A stretch of DNA of 64,000 bases from CAVRTJ01 sp964507185 (GTDB lineage Bacteria > Acidobacteriota > UBA4820 > DSQY01). Under the pieces are notes generated by a model, which was not told where the DNA came from, did no database searches, and saw only the letters and a list, made by a program, of their open reading frames with translations. Positions 6,986 to 15,181 of this stretch are shown here, in pieces (the stretch's first letter is position 1; each line of letters opens with the position of its first letter). Both the position numbers and the translations under genes were made by a program. The DNA is taken from contig CAZDOY010000005.1 of NCBI GenBank assembly GCA_964507185.1, forward strand, positions 1-64,000, read 5' to 3'.

Positions 6986-8425
6986 ATGGACCGGCTGGGA
7001 CCCGTCATCGCCACAACCGCGAACCCTCTCGCCTCAGGACAGATCCGTTCGGCCCGCCTGGCAGCCGCCGCGGGCGCGGACCGCGTGGAGGTCCGGATCG
7101 ACAAACTCTCCCGGGGAGAAACGTGCGAAGCCTTGTTCGACCTCGCGCGGGAGATGCCCCTTCTCGTGTCGGGCTGCAGGAATGCCGTCCTTCCCCGCGA
7201 GGCGGCGCTGTTGCGTGCGGCCCAGGAACGCGGCGCCCTGGTGGACGTTCCCTTTTCGGAGGACCTGCCGGCAGACCTGTGGGGTCTGAATAGGGCACGG
7301 ATGGTCCTTTCTTTCCACGACTTCGAGGGGATGCCGGACGATCCCGCGGACATTCTCGGCCGCATGCGGGCCGTTCGGGCGGCTTGGTACAAGCTCGTCC
7401 CGACGGCCGCGGATTTTCCCGACGTGGTCGGGATCCAGAAGTTCCTCGAGTCTGAGAGCGGCGGCGGGGACGTCTGCGCCTTCGCCATGGGCGTGCCGGG
7501 GATCGCGAGCCGGGCCATGGCCCTTGCGTGGGGCTCCGCGGCTACCTACTGCTCCGCGCCGGAATCGCCGGCCGCGGCGCCGGGACAGATGGGCCTCGCC
7601 GAGCTTGTGGCAATCTACAGGGCCGCGTCCATCCGTCCCGGTGAACCGCTCTACGGAGTGATCGGATGGCCTTTGAAGGAGACGGGCTCTCCCGGACTCC
7701 ACAACCGGTGGCTGGGAGAACTCCGCCTGCCGGGCCGCTTTCTCCAGCTTCCGGTAAAAGACCCGGATGCGTTCTTCCGGCTCGCCCGGCAGCTGCCGCT
7801 CCTGGGGGCCGCCGTCACCATTCCGCACAAGAGGGAAGTCGTGCGGCGGCTTGCGTCGTCCTCCAGGCTCGTACGCCTGGTGGGGGCGTGCAATACCATG
7901 CTGTGGCGGGGCGGAGGTTGGGCGGGGGCGAACACGGACGCATTCGGAATCAGACACGCCCTTCGCGGCCTGACACGCCCGTGCCGAACCCTCGTCCTCG
8001 GCGCGGGCGGTGCGGCGGCCGCGGTCTGCGCCGTGGCCGCGCGCATGGGGCCCGCCGCCGTGGCCGCGCGGAAACCCGAAGCCGCGGAGGCGCTGGCAGG
8101 CAGGTTCCGCATGGAGGTCGTAAGCTGGGCCGGCCGACGCCTCGCACCGTGGGACCTGCTCGTCAACACCACGCCCGTCGGGCAGGAAGGCGACCTCTCG
8201 CCCTACCCCTACCCGCTTGGCGGAAGCGCCGTGTTCGACCTGATCGTCCGGGACGGCGGAACGGGGCTTATTCGTGCGGCCCTCGATGAGGGCCTCCGGG
8301 CTATCCCGGGCCGCGTCATGCTGGAAGCCCAGGCCCGGCTCCAATTCAGGCTCTTTACCGGATGCGGGGCACCCGCGGGGCGTGCCGCATCCGGGATGGC
8401 CGGCCCGGCCGGGCGACACCCGTGA
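6986..8425 (+). CDS. aroDE: Bifunctional 3-dehydroquinate dehydratase / shikimate dehydrogenase (AroD-AroE fusion)
   Basis: Two consecutive shikimate-pathway enzymes in one 479-residue chain. The N-terminal about 210 residues are a type I dehydroquinase: EVRID, SFHDFEG with the catalytic His, and YKLVPTA with the Schiff-base Lys. The rest is a shikimate dehydrogenase: YGVIGWPLKETGSPGLHN (substrate), VTIPHKR with catalytic Lys, GANTDAFG with catalytic Asp, GAGGAAAA (NADP), NTTPVG. Both active sites look intact. I chose ATG 6986; an in-frame GTG at 6947 would lie upstream of the promoter. The last about 30 residues are low-complexity and Gly/Ala/Pro-rich. Such fusions are known from plants, chlamydiae and some environmental bacteria. 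Confidence 0.92.
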   Translation: MDRLGPVIATTANPLASGQIRSARLAAAAGADRVEVRIDKLSRGETCEALFDLAREMPLLVSGCRNAVLPREAALLRAAQERGALVDVPFSEDLPADLWGLNRARMVLSFHDFEGMPDDPADILGRMRAVRAAWYKLVPTAADFPDVVGIQKFLESESGGGDVCAFAMGVPGIASRAMALAWGSAATYCSAPESPAAAPGQMGLAELVAIYRAASIRPGEPLYGVIGWPLKETGSPGLHNRWLGELRLPGRFLQLPVKDPDAFFRLARQLPLLGAAVTIPHKREVVRRLASSSRLVRLVGACNTMLWRGGGWAGANTDAFGIRHALRGLTRPCRTLVLGAGGAAAAVCAVAARMGPAAVAARKPEAAEALAGRFRMEVVSWAGRRLAPWDLLVNTTPVGQEGDLSPYPYPLGGSAVFDLIVRDGGTGLIRAALDEGLRAIPGRVMLEAQARLQFRLFTGCGAPAGRAASGMAGPAGRHP

Positions 8426-8439
8426 AACACCATTTCTCC

Positions 8440-8468
8440 TTGAATTCACCCGGCATTCGTTTCATACT
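8440..8468 (+). promoter_or_regulatory. Sigma70-type promoter of the superoxide dismutase gene
   Basis: TTGAAT (8440-8445), 17 bases, CATACT (8463-8468). Transcription would start near 8475, about 75 bases before ATG 8551. Confidence 0.6.
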
Positions 8469-8550
8469 AGGTTGTACAAGCTGAAGGCCTTATTGCAGAG
8501 CCCTCTCATTGATCGCGTCGGCAGACCCAGGCGACACGTGGAGGCCGATC

Positions 8551-9309
8551 ATGAATCGACGGCTGTTTATTCGTCGGACGGCATCCCTTGCGACCGCTTT
8601 CGTCGTGTACATCTCATCTCGAAGCTGGGCCGGCCGGCTTGCCTCCAGCGAGTTCGGCGGTCCGAAAAAGAAGACCAGAGGAGGACGTATCATGGCATAC
8701 GAAGTGCAAAGCGCCCTGAAACCGGAAGCCCTCAAAGGCATGTCCGAAAGCCAGATCAACCAGCACTGGAAACTCTACGAGGGATACGTATCCAACGCGA
8801 ACGCCCTGCGCGCGGAATTGGAAGCGCTCAGAAAAGAGGGGAAGGGCGGCACGCCCCTCTATGCAGACAGGCGCCGCCGCTTCGGCTTCGAATACAACGG
8901 GATGGTTCTTCACGAGTATTACTTCGGCAACCTCAAACAGGGATCCGATGCCCCCGGGCCGGACAGCCCGCTGGTCAAGGCGATATCCGCTCAGTATGGT
9001 TCTTTCGAGGTTTGGAAGGACGACTTCATCAAGACCGGCGCCACACGGTCCATCGGCTGGGCCATACTCTACCTGGACCCGGCCACGGGTATGCTCACGA
9101 ACAATTTCATCCAGGTCCACGAGGAGGGTCATCCCGCGGGTTTCGTGCCCGTCCTCGTCATGGACGTGTGGGAGCACGCCTACATGGTGGACTGGGGCGC
9201 CGGAGGCCGCGCGGACTATATGAAGGCATTTTACGAGAACGTCAACTGGAGCGTCGCCGCGAAGCGCTATGCGACCGCCGTCGACGGAAAGATTCCGAGC
9301 CGCTTCTAA
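8551..9309 (+). CDS. Fe/Mn superoxide dismutase family protein with Tat signal and second internal start
   Basis: The mature part (from MAYEVQSALK) is an iron/manganese superoxide dismutase-type domain. It has the C-terminal DVWEHAYMVDW metal-binding motif (Asp and His ligands), LHEYYFGNL for the middle His, and HWKLYEGYV in the first helix, where the usual HHxxHH cluster is reduced to one His. From ATG 8551 the protein starts MNRRLFIRRTASLATAFVVYI, a twin-arginine signal, preceded by GGAGG at 8540-8544. An in-frame ATG at 8692 has an even better site (GAGGAGG, 8679-8685) and would give a 205-residue cytoplasmic form. Two forms, exported and cytosolic, are possible. The reduced His set places it in a divergent SOD subfamily; activity is inferred. 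Confidence 0.85.
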   Translation: MNRRLFIRRTASLATAFVVYISSRSWAGRLASSEFGGPKKKTRGGRIMAYEVQSALKPEALKGMSESQINQHWKLYEGYVSNANALRAELEALRKEGKGGTPLYADRRRRFGFEYNGMVLHEYYFGNLKQGSDAPGPDSPLVKAISAQYGSFEVWKDDFIKTGATRSIGWAILYLDPATGMLTNNFIQVHEEGHPAGFVPVLVMDVWEHAYMVDWGAGGRADYMKAFYENVNWSVAAKRYATAVDGKIPSRF

Positions 9310-9321
9310 CGCACCGATGCC

Positions 9322-9359
9322 GGGCGGGGGCGGAACCCAAGCCGCCTCCGCCCGCCTTT
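9322..9359 (+). terminator. Probable terminator after the superoxide dismutase gene
   Basis: A GC-rich inverted repeat (GGGCGG GGGCGG against CCGCCT CCGCCC, 9322-9354) is followed only by TTTC, so termination strength is uncertain. It lies between convergent genes. Confidence 0.4.
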
Positions 9360-9369
9360 CCCCTGGAAA

Positions 9370-9858
9370 TCACTTTCGGCGCGGCCGGCCACGACCACTC
9401 GGGCGTCGCGGGGCCAGGAGCGTGCCGCGGCAGCCGGGAGCGCCACACCGGCAGGGATATTGAGCCTTCACTTCCTTCGTATGGCGCCCCGGAAGGTCCA
9501 GACCGTAGTCGTAGGTGATTTCATCGCCCGGCCGGATGGTGCGGAGGGATTCGATGAATATCCTGCCGTCTACTTCGACGGCCTCGCAATTTGGCGCGCA
9601 GGAATGGTTTATGAAACGCGCTTCGCTCCCGCCGCTTCCACCGTCGATGTAGGTCCCGTCCTCGAGGGCGAAGAGCAGGACGTGCGCCGTGCCGTCCGTT
9701 TTGTCATCGTACCGCCCGTCCGCTTCGTCGGCCGACAGGCGCTCTCCCGTGTACTCCACGATGCGGCGCCCCGCCGGGATCGAACGATGGGCGAACACGC
9801 CCCGTCCGTGGATGCCCGACTCGCGGACTTCCCAGGCCGCGTGTCTCTTCGATGTCAT
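9370..9858 (-). CDS. SET-domain protein lysine methyltransferase-like protein
   Basis: A compact 162-residue protein consisting almost entirely of a SET domain plus a post-SET zinc motif. Visible are GIHGRGVFA (residues 15-23), RFINHSCAPNC (81-91, the NHS pseudoknot motif binding S-adenosylmethionine), DEITYDYG (112-119, catalytic Tyr) and a post-SET CxCx4C (Cys136, 138, 143). The tail is Arg/Pro-rich. These are hallmarks of protein lysine methyltransferases best known from eukaryotic histones; stand-alone SET proteins occur sporadically in bacteria with largely unknown targets. It is convergent with the SOD gene. It lies 64 bp downstream of the ABC cluster on the same strand. Confidence 0.88.
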   Translation of the reverse strand: MTSKRHAAWEVRESGIHGRGVFAHRSIPAGRRIVEYTGERLSADEADGRYDDKTDGTAHVLLFALEDGTYIDGGSGGSEARFINHSCAPNCEAVEVDGRIFIESLRTIRPGDEITYDYGLDLPGRHTKEVKAQYPCRCGAPGCRGTLLAPRRPSGRGRPRRK

Positions 9859-9922
9859 TGTAGCGCCCCCGATGTGGCGGCATAGAGGTAGGAAGGAGAC
9901 GGCTGCGCCGGGAAGACGGCCG

Positions 9923-10726
9923 TCATCCGCCCTCCTGCTCGGCCGCGCCGGCTTCCAATCGCCTTATGAACCAGGCGCCCAGCGCGAGAAACACGGCCAG
10001 GTAAACCGCAAGAAACAGGATCGCGGCCGTCCGGCTCTCCGTCGAAGCGAGGAGATTCTGGATGACGCCTTCGGGCGCGGAGGCGTGCGGGAGCAACGTG
10101 TGGAGGTGGAAGAGGACGGTGAACCGCTTCAGGAACCCGGGAAGCCACGCCACCATGTTCTCCCAGCCGAAGCCTATGAAGAACCCCCAGAACAGGGGCT
10201 TTTTCAGCGCGAGCCCCAGGAGGGCGAAGAGCGCGCCGTAAACGAGCGTGCCCAGCGCCACGGTGACCAGATCTCCGACCAGGGTGCCGATTTCGCCGCT
10301 CAGGAGATGCCCGGGGGATCCCGCAAGCGTCAGAACGTACGTCCCGATCACGGAGAGGCAGCTGCCGGCCACGAGCACCGCGGACATGGCGGCGTAGCGG
10401 ACGAGAAAGAGCCTCTCGCGGCGGATCGGCCGCCCGAAGAGAAAGGGCAGCGTTCCGCCCTCGATCTCGTCGGCGATGAGGGCCGTGCCGAAAAAGAGGG
10501 TGGAGAGCGGCACCAGGAAGCCCATCACGTAGGCCAGCACAAGCATGCCGTACAGGGTGACCCCGCCCATCGGCACTTGTATGCCCTTTGCGATCAGCAG
10601 CCTGAGCAGGAGGGCAACGCCCCAGGGCACGCACACGAGCAGGCCGAAGAGGAGCGCCTTGAGGGTCCGCGTCATCTGCCGAACGGTATAGCCGAATAGA
10701 GCCCTCGTCGCATGGTCGAACATCAC
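9923..10726 (-). CDS. ABC-2 type exporter permease (second pair)
   Basis: A 267-residue integral membrane protein with about six hydrophobic segments. It contains the EIEGGTLPFLFGRPIRRER loop typical of ABC-2 permeases, where the coupling helix contacts the ATPase. It is last in a four-gene overlapping cluster; its ATG overlaps the stop of its partner ATPase by ATGA. The substrate cannot be told from sequence. Confidence 0.8.
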   Translation of the reverse strand: MMFDHATRALFGYTVRQMTRTLKALLFGLLVCVPWGVALLLRLLIAKGIQVPMGGVTLYGMLVLAYVMGFLVPLSTLFFGTALIADEIEGGTLPFLFGRPIRRERLFLVRYAAMSAVLVAGSCLSVIGTYVLTLAGSPGHLLSGEIGTLVGDLVTVALGTLVYGALFALLGLALKKPLFWGFFIGFGWENMVAWLPGFLKRFTVLFHLHTLLPHASAPEGVIQNLLASTESRTAAILFLAVYLAVFLALGAWFIRRLEAGAAEQEGG

Positions 10727-11637
10727 GTCACCAGATAAGAAAAGACCGCAGCGAGGTTATCGTCGAGCGGGTTCAGGATTTCCAGCCCCATGTCCCTTTG
10801 TGCCAGAAGGTCCACGAGGCGCCTCCTGAAATCGGCCATGTCGGACACTTCCACGTTCAGGCTGTTCCCGTCGCCGCTGAAGGCGACGGACTGCACGCTC
10901 GTCCATGGAACGAGTTCGCCGGCGAGCACCCGGTTGTCCGCGCACCGGAGAAAGACCCGCATGGGCCGGCTCGCGATGGCCTCGCGGACCTGGGGGACCT
11001 CGCCGGACGCCAGGAGCTTTCCATGGTGCAGGAGCAGGATGCGGGCGGTCATTGCCTCCACCTCGTGGAGCATGTGGGAGGACACGAGGACGCAGCGCCC
11101 CTCCTCGCCCCAACGCTTGATGGCTTCGATTGTCTGGGCCCTGCTCGGAGGGTCCATGCCGTTGAGCGGCTCGTCCAGCAGCAGGACCTTCGGGTCGTGG
11201 ACGAGCGCCTGGGCCATCTTGACCTTCTGGCGCATCCCTTTGCTCATGGCCCTTATGCGCTTTCCGGCCTCAGGGCCCATGGCGACCTCGTCGCAGGCCT
11301 CCCTCGCCCTCTTTCTGGCCTTCGCGGGTGCAAGCCCAGACAGCCGGCCCATGTAGACCGTGAACTCGAGACCGGTGAGGTCGTCGTACATGTGATCGGG
11401 GCTTGGGCAGTAGCCGAGGTGCCTCAGCGCGTCGGGGTTGGCGAAGATGGGCTGCCCGTCGAGCGCCACCGTCCCCGAAGAGGGCTTGAGAAGGCCCGCC
11501 ATCAAGTTCAGCAGGGTGCTCTTGCCCGCGCCGTTCACACCCAGCAAACCCGTGACGCCGGGCTCAAGCTCCAGGCTGATCCGGTTGACACCGACCACAA
11601 GCCCATACCACTTGGAGACGTGTTCGACCCGGATCAT
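10723..11637 (-). CDS. ABC transporter ATP-binding protein (second pair)
   Basis: A 304-residue nucleotide-binding subunit: Walker A GVNGAGKST, signature MSKGMRQKVKMAQ, Walker B LLLDEPLNGMD and switch His in SSHML. About 80 C-terminal residues form the extra domain seen in CcmA/NatA-type ABC-2 ATPases. The start ATG overlaps the stop of the upstream permease (ATGA), so translation is probably coupled. It probably energises the permease encoded at 9923-10726. Confidence 0.88.
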   Translation of the reverse strand: MIRVEHVSKWYGLVVGVNRISLELEPGVTGLLGVNGAGKSTLLNLMAGLLKPSSGTVALDGQPIFANPDALRHLGYCPSPDHMYDDLTGLEFTVYMGRLSGLAPAKARKRAREACDEVAMGPEAGKRIRAMSKGMRQKVKMAQALVHDPKVLLLDEPLNGMDPPSRAQTIEAIKRWGEEGRCVLVSSHMLHEVEAMTARILLLHHGKLLASGEVPQVREAIASRPMRVFLRCADNRVLAGELVPWTSVQSVAFSGDGNSLNVEVSDMADFRRRLVDLLAQRDMGLEILNPLDDNLAAVFSYLVT

Positions 11638-12509
11638 CGCAGCACCCCCCGCCTGTAAAAACGGAGAGCCAGGACGGCCAGACTCGCCAGGGCAAGTCCC
11701 ACGAAGAAGAAGACGGTCGCGCCGAAAGGCATGGCTTCGTGCCTGGGCGGCGCGACTCCGAGGCACCGGTGGGCCAGGAGGGACAGCTGGGTGGACACGG
11801 AAAAGAACCACACGGAAACGCTGTGCGTAATCCCGTAGAGTATGCCGCACGCGACGTTCCCGAGAAACACGATGGCGATGAAGACGAGGCCGACGATCCG
11901 GGGTGATCGGCCCAGCGAAGACAGTGCGAGCATGAAGAGGATCAGGACGCACGGACCGAACAGCGTGTACAGGGTGGTGCCCCAGAGTACGCGAAAATGG
12001 GCGAGGATCCAGCCGGCGTCCCCCGTGAGCCCCACCTGAAAGACAACCAGAACGAGGGTCGGAAGCAGAGAGAACAGCATAAGGAATAGCCCCAGGGCTG
12101 CGCCCTTCGCCCACAGGTATTGCGTGGGGCTGAGCGCGCGGCTCATGAACACTTCCAGGGTCTTGTCCTTTCGGTCCCTGGCCACGAGGCCCGAGCCTAC
12201 CCAGATGACGACGATGAGGAGCAGGAACAGGTCGTAGCCGTTTGCCAGCAGCTTGGCCACCAGCGTCTCGTTGACCTCCGGGAGTTTGCCGACCAGCTCC
12301 TTGGCCCACTCGGCGTTGCCCAGTTGGGTATGCAGGAATGTGAGCGCCACGCCGTACATCCACGGCACAAGGGCGAGGATCAAAAGGAAGATGAACCGCT
12401 TGTGCCTGAAGAAGGGTGACACCTCTTCACGAAAGAGGGGCATCCAGCGCCGCTTGACCGAGCGCTTCGATCCTTCGTAGGTCTCGTAGCCCTGCTCAAA
12501 GATCGGCAT
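11634..12509 (-). CDS. ABC-2 type exporter permease (first pair)
   Basis: A 291-residue membrane protein with a cytoplasmic N-terminus (MPIFEQGYETYEG) and about six transmembrane segments. It contains the RDRKDKTLEVFMSRALSP loop characteristic of ABC-2 permeases; the MPIFEQGYxxxxG start is shared by a family of ABC-2 subunits of unknown substrate. It overlaps both the ATPase before it (14 bp) and the one after it. Confidence 0.82.
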   Translation of the reverse strand: MPIFEQGYETYEGSKRSVKRRWMPLFREEVSPFFRHKRFIFLLILALVPWMYGVALTFLHTQLGNAEWAKELVGKLPEVNETLVAKLLANGYDLFLLLIVVIWVGSGLVARDRKDKTLEVFMSRALSPTQYLWAKGAALGLFLMLFSLLPTLVLVVFQVGLTGDAGWILAHFRVLWGTTLYTLFGPCVLILFMLALSSLGRSPRIVGLVFIAIVFLGNVACGILYGITHSVSVWFFSVSTQLSLLAHRCLGVAPPRHEAMPFGATVFFFVGLALASLAVLALRFYRRGVLR

Positions 12510-13431
12510 GGTTCACCCCGTTCTTCTGGAGGGCCGACAGGAACAGCTCTTCCAGGGATGTGGCTTCCCGGACGAAGCGGTTGATGGCCCCGCCCGTTTC
12601 GCTCGCGAGCTTGAAGACGGCCCTCGGCTTTTCGCCCGGCGGAAGGACCAGCTTGAGAAGGCCGTCTCTGCGCCGCTCCACGGTCCAGCCCGCGGCCGTG
12701 CACGCCGCCACAAATGCGTCGCCGTCGCCTTCCCACTGCACGAGGAAATGCTGGGCTTCGCTGCGCGTCCAGTCCTCCACCGAGACCCCCGCGAGCACTT
12801 CTCCCCTGTGCAGGATGACGACGTGATCGCAGAGCACCTCCACGTCCTTGAGGATGTGCGTCGACAGAAGAACGGTCTTGCCTTTTTTGACGAGATCGCC
12901 GCAGAGCTCCAGCATTTCTTCGCGGCCGACGGGGTCCATGCCGGCCGTGGGCTCGTCGAGCAGGAGCAACGCTGGGTCGTGGACGAGGGCCGCCGCCAGC
13001 TTGAGCCGCTGTCGCATTCCCGTGGAAAACGTCTCGACATTCCGGTAGCGGCTTTCTTCGAGCCCGACGTACTGCAGAACCTCGTGGGCCCTTTCCACGG
13101 CCGATCGGCGCGGCAGACCGGAGAGTTCACCCAACAGGGCCACCCAGGCTACTCCGTTCATGCCCGGCCGGACGCCTTCCCGTTCGGGCACGTAGCCGAC
13201 GGAGTCCCTGAGGGCCGGACCGAGTTTCCGGCTGTCCGTGCCCATCACCGTGATGCGTCCCGAGTCGAGTGGAACAAGATTGAGAATGGCTTTAATCAGA
13301 GTGGACTTCCCGGCCCCGTTCGGACCCAGGAGTCCAACGGCCCCGCCGTCGACCTGAAAGGCGACCCCCCCTAGGGCCTTGACCTTTCCGTAGCTGACGA
13401 TTGCATCCTGAACAGAGAGAACCGCGCTCAT
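12496..13431 (-). CDS. ABC transporter ATP-binding protein (first pair)
   Basis: A 311-residue ATPase: Walker A GPNGAGKST, signature FSTGMRQRLKLAAAL, Walker B LLLDEPTAGMD and H-loop STHIL, followed by an about 90-residue C-terminal domain as in ABC-2 exporters. It is first in the cluster ATPase-permease-ATPase-permease. No clear ribosome-binding site precedes its ATG. The upstream 400 bp are the dnaA upstream region. Confidence 0.88.
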   Translation of the reverse strand: MSAVLSVQDAIVSYGKVKALGGVAFQVDGGAVGLLGPNGAGKSTLIKAILNLVPLDSGRITVMGTDSRKLGPALRDSVGYVPEREGVRPGMNGVAWVALLGELSGLPRRSAVERAHEVLQYVGLEESRYRNVETFSTGMRQRLKLAAALVHDPALLLLDEPTAGMDPVGREEMLELCGDLVKKGKTVLLSTHILKDVEVLCDHVVILHRGEVLAGVSVEDWTRSEAQHFLVQWEGDGDAFVAACTAAGWTVERRRDGLLKLVLPPGEKPRAVFKLASETGGAINRFVREATSLEELFLSALQKNGVNHADL

Positions 13432-13837
13432 GGTGTCTGTTTACGCCCGCATTTTCGTGAAGGTTTCACCCCGGCTCCTCCTCTCGCCGGGATAGGCTAA
13501 CACTTTTCCCACGTTCCGGAAAAGCCGCGGTGCCGTCCGGCTGTAAAGTCCCTCCGCCACCGCTCCGGTACGCCACTTTTCGCGGGCGCAGCAGGGGCCG
13601 AAAGAACCGGCGATGCCGCCGTGGCACGATGGCCGGAAAAGGCTTCAAGTGGGTCTTTATTTACAAGAGAAATTGGCGCATACTGTGCATTGGAATGGAA
13701 ACTTGGGCTAGCCGGAAGCTTTCGGGGGGCGGACCGCCGGTTTGCCTTCATTGGGTTGTGGGTGTATGGGACAGTCGCATGACGAGTCGAGGCTCGCTCT
13801 TTTCCACATACTGTGGATAACTTTGTGAAAAAGAATC
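13432..13837. other. Intergenic region between the ABC exporter cluster and dnaA
   Basis: No gene is seen in these 406 bases, which must contain the divergent promoters. The left two thirds are GC-rich; the part from about 13640 to 13690 and the last 50 bases are AT-richer. Two DnaA boxes lie directly before dnaA. A CATACT element at 13679-13684, with TTTATT 17 bases upstream, is a weak dnaA promoter candidate. Confidence 0.5.
13800..13820. promoter_or_regulatory. Pair of inverted DnaA boxes upstream of dnaA
   Basis: TTTTCCACA (13800-13808) and TGTGGATAA (13812-13820, the reverse of the perfect box TTATCCACA) face each other across three bases, 17 bp before the dnaA ATG. This is the classical arrangement for DnaA autoregulation and may be part of a bipartite origin. 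Confidence 0.8.
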
Positions 13838-15181
13838 ATGTCATATAGTTTTTGGACTAAGATTCTAAATGGTGTCAGGGGGAGGGTTCCCGAAGGCAAT
13901 TTCAACGCCTGGTTCAAACCTCTCAAGCCGATTCGCAAGGAGGGCCATAAGGTCTGGGTCCTCGTCCCCAATCCGCTTTTTAAGGAATGGATCGAGAAGA
14001 ACTACCGCGGACTGTTTGAAGAGACGGCCAGAGAACTCGGTTATCAGGATTTTGAGGTGGTGTTCGAGGACGGGGAGGACAACGACCTCATACTCGTCGC
14101 TCCCGAACCGGCGAAAGGTAAGGGCAGGAGCGCCGCCCAGGAGAAACGCAGGAGCGGCGGTCAGAAGCCATCCTTCAACCCCCAGTACAGGTTCGACACC
14201 TTTGTCGTGGGCCCCTCGAACCGGTTCGCCTACGCCGCCTGCCAGGCCGTGGCGCAGAATCCAGCCAATTCTTATAACCCCCTCTACATCTACGGCGGGG
14301 TGGGCCTTGGCAAGACGCACCTCATGCAGTCCATCGGCCACGAACTCGGCACCATCTTCCCGGATCTGACGATTTCATACCTCTCCACGGAACGCTTCAT
14401 GAACGAGATGATCAGTTCGATCGCCCACCGCCAGCAGCACGAGTTCCGGGAGAGATACAGGAAGGTGGACATCCTCCTCCTGGATGACGTGCAGTTCCTG
14501 GCGGGCAAGGCCGGCACCCAGGAAGAACTTTTCCACACCTTCAACGCGCTGTACGAATCGCAGAAGCAGATCGTTATCAGCAGCGACTGCCCTCCCCGCG
14601 ACCTTCAGAGCATCGAAGAGAGGTTGCGCTCACGCTTCGAGTGGGGCCTGATCGCAGACATACAACCTCCGGAACTCGAGACCAAGATCGCCATTCTCTA
14701 CAAGAAAGCCGAGGCTCACAGGGTAAACGTTCCAGAGGAAGTAGCCCTCTACATCGCCGGCCGAATCAAGAGCAACATCAGGGAACTCGAGGGCTGTCTC
14801 CTTAGACTTATCGCATTTTCTTCCTTCAAAGGAATGCCGATCACGCTGGATCTCGCCAAGGAGACCTTTGAGAACCTCTTCAAGGAAGACGGCCGCGCCG
14901 TTACCGTTGAAAGCATCCAGAAGCACGTCGCCGCTTTCTATAAAATGAAGGTACAGGAACTCAAGGCCAAGACCAACAAGGCCAATATCGTGCTCCCAAG
15001 GCAGGTCGCGATGTATCTGTGTAAGGAACTTACGAGTTCCTCCCTGCCGGAGATAGGTAGAAAATTCGGTGGAAAGCACCACACGACGGTCATTCATTCC
15101 ATCCGCAAAATCGAAGAGAGAATGGACAAGGACCACCAACTTCAACAGCAGGTCCACAACTTTATACGCTCATTGCGCTGA
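13838..15181 (+). CDS. dnaA: Chromosomal replication initiator DnaA
   Basis: Full-length 447-residue AAA+ initiator. Domain I is short (about 1-85, FNAWFKPLKPI). A basic linker covers about 85-110. The ATPase core has YGGVGLGKTHL (Walker A) and LLLDDVQFL (Walker B), with the RFEWGLIADI segment after the sensor/box VII region. Domain IV ends in the DNA-binding helix-turn-helix with GGKHHTTVIHSIRKI. Most DnaA proteins have RDHTT there; here the Asp that contacts the DnaA box is His. No Shine-Dalgarno is evident. DnaA boxes flank the gene on both sides. Confidence 0.98.
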   Translation: MSYSFWTKILNGVRGRVPEGNFNAWFKPLKPIRKEGHKVWVLVPNPLFKEWIEKNYRGLFEETARELGYQDFEVVFEDGEDNDLILVAPEPAKGKGRSAAQEKRRSGGQKPSFNPQYRFDTFVVGPSNRFAYAACQAVAQNPANSYNPLYIYGGVGLGKTHLMQSIGHELGTIFPDLTISYLSTERFMNEMISSIAHRQQHEFRERYRKVDILLLDDVQFLAGKAGTQEELFHTFNALYESQKQIVISSDCPPRDLQSIEERLRSRFEWGLIADIQPPELETKIAILYKKAEAHRVNVPEEVALYIAGRIKSNIRELEGCLLRLIAFSSFKGMPITLDLAKETFENLFKEDGRAVTVESIQKHVAAFYKMKVQELKAKTNKANIVLPRQVAMYLCKELTSSSLPEIGRKFGGKHHTTVIHSIRKIEERMDKDHQLQQQVHNFIRSLR

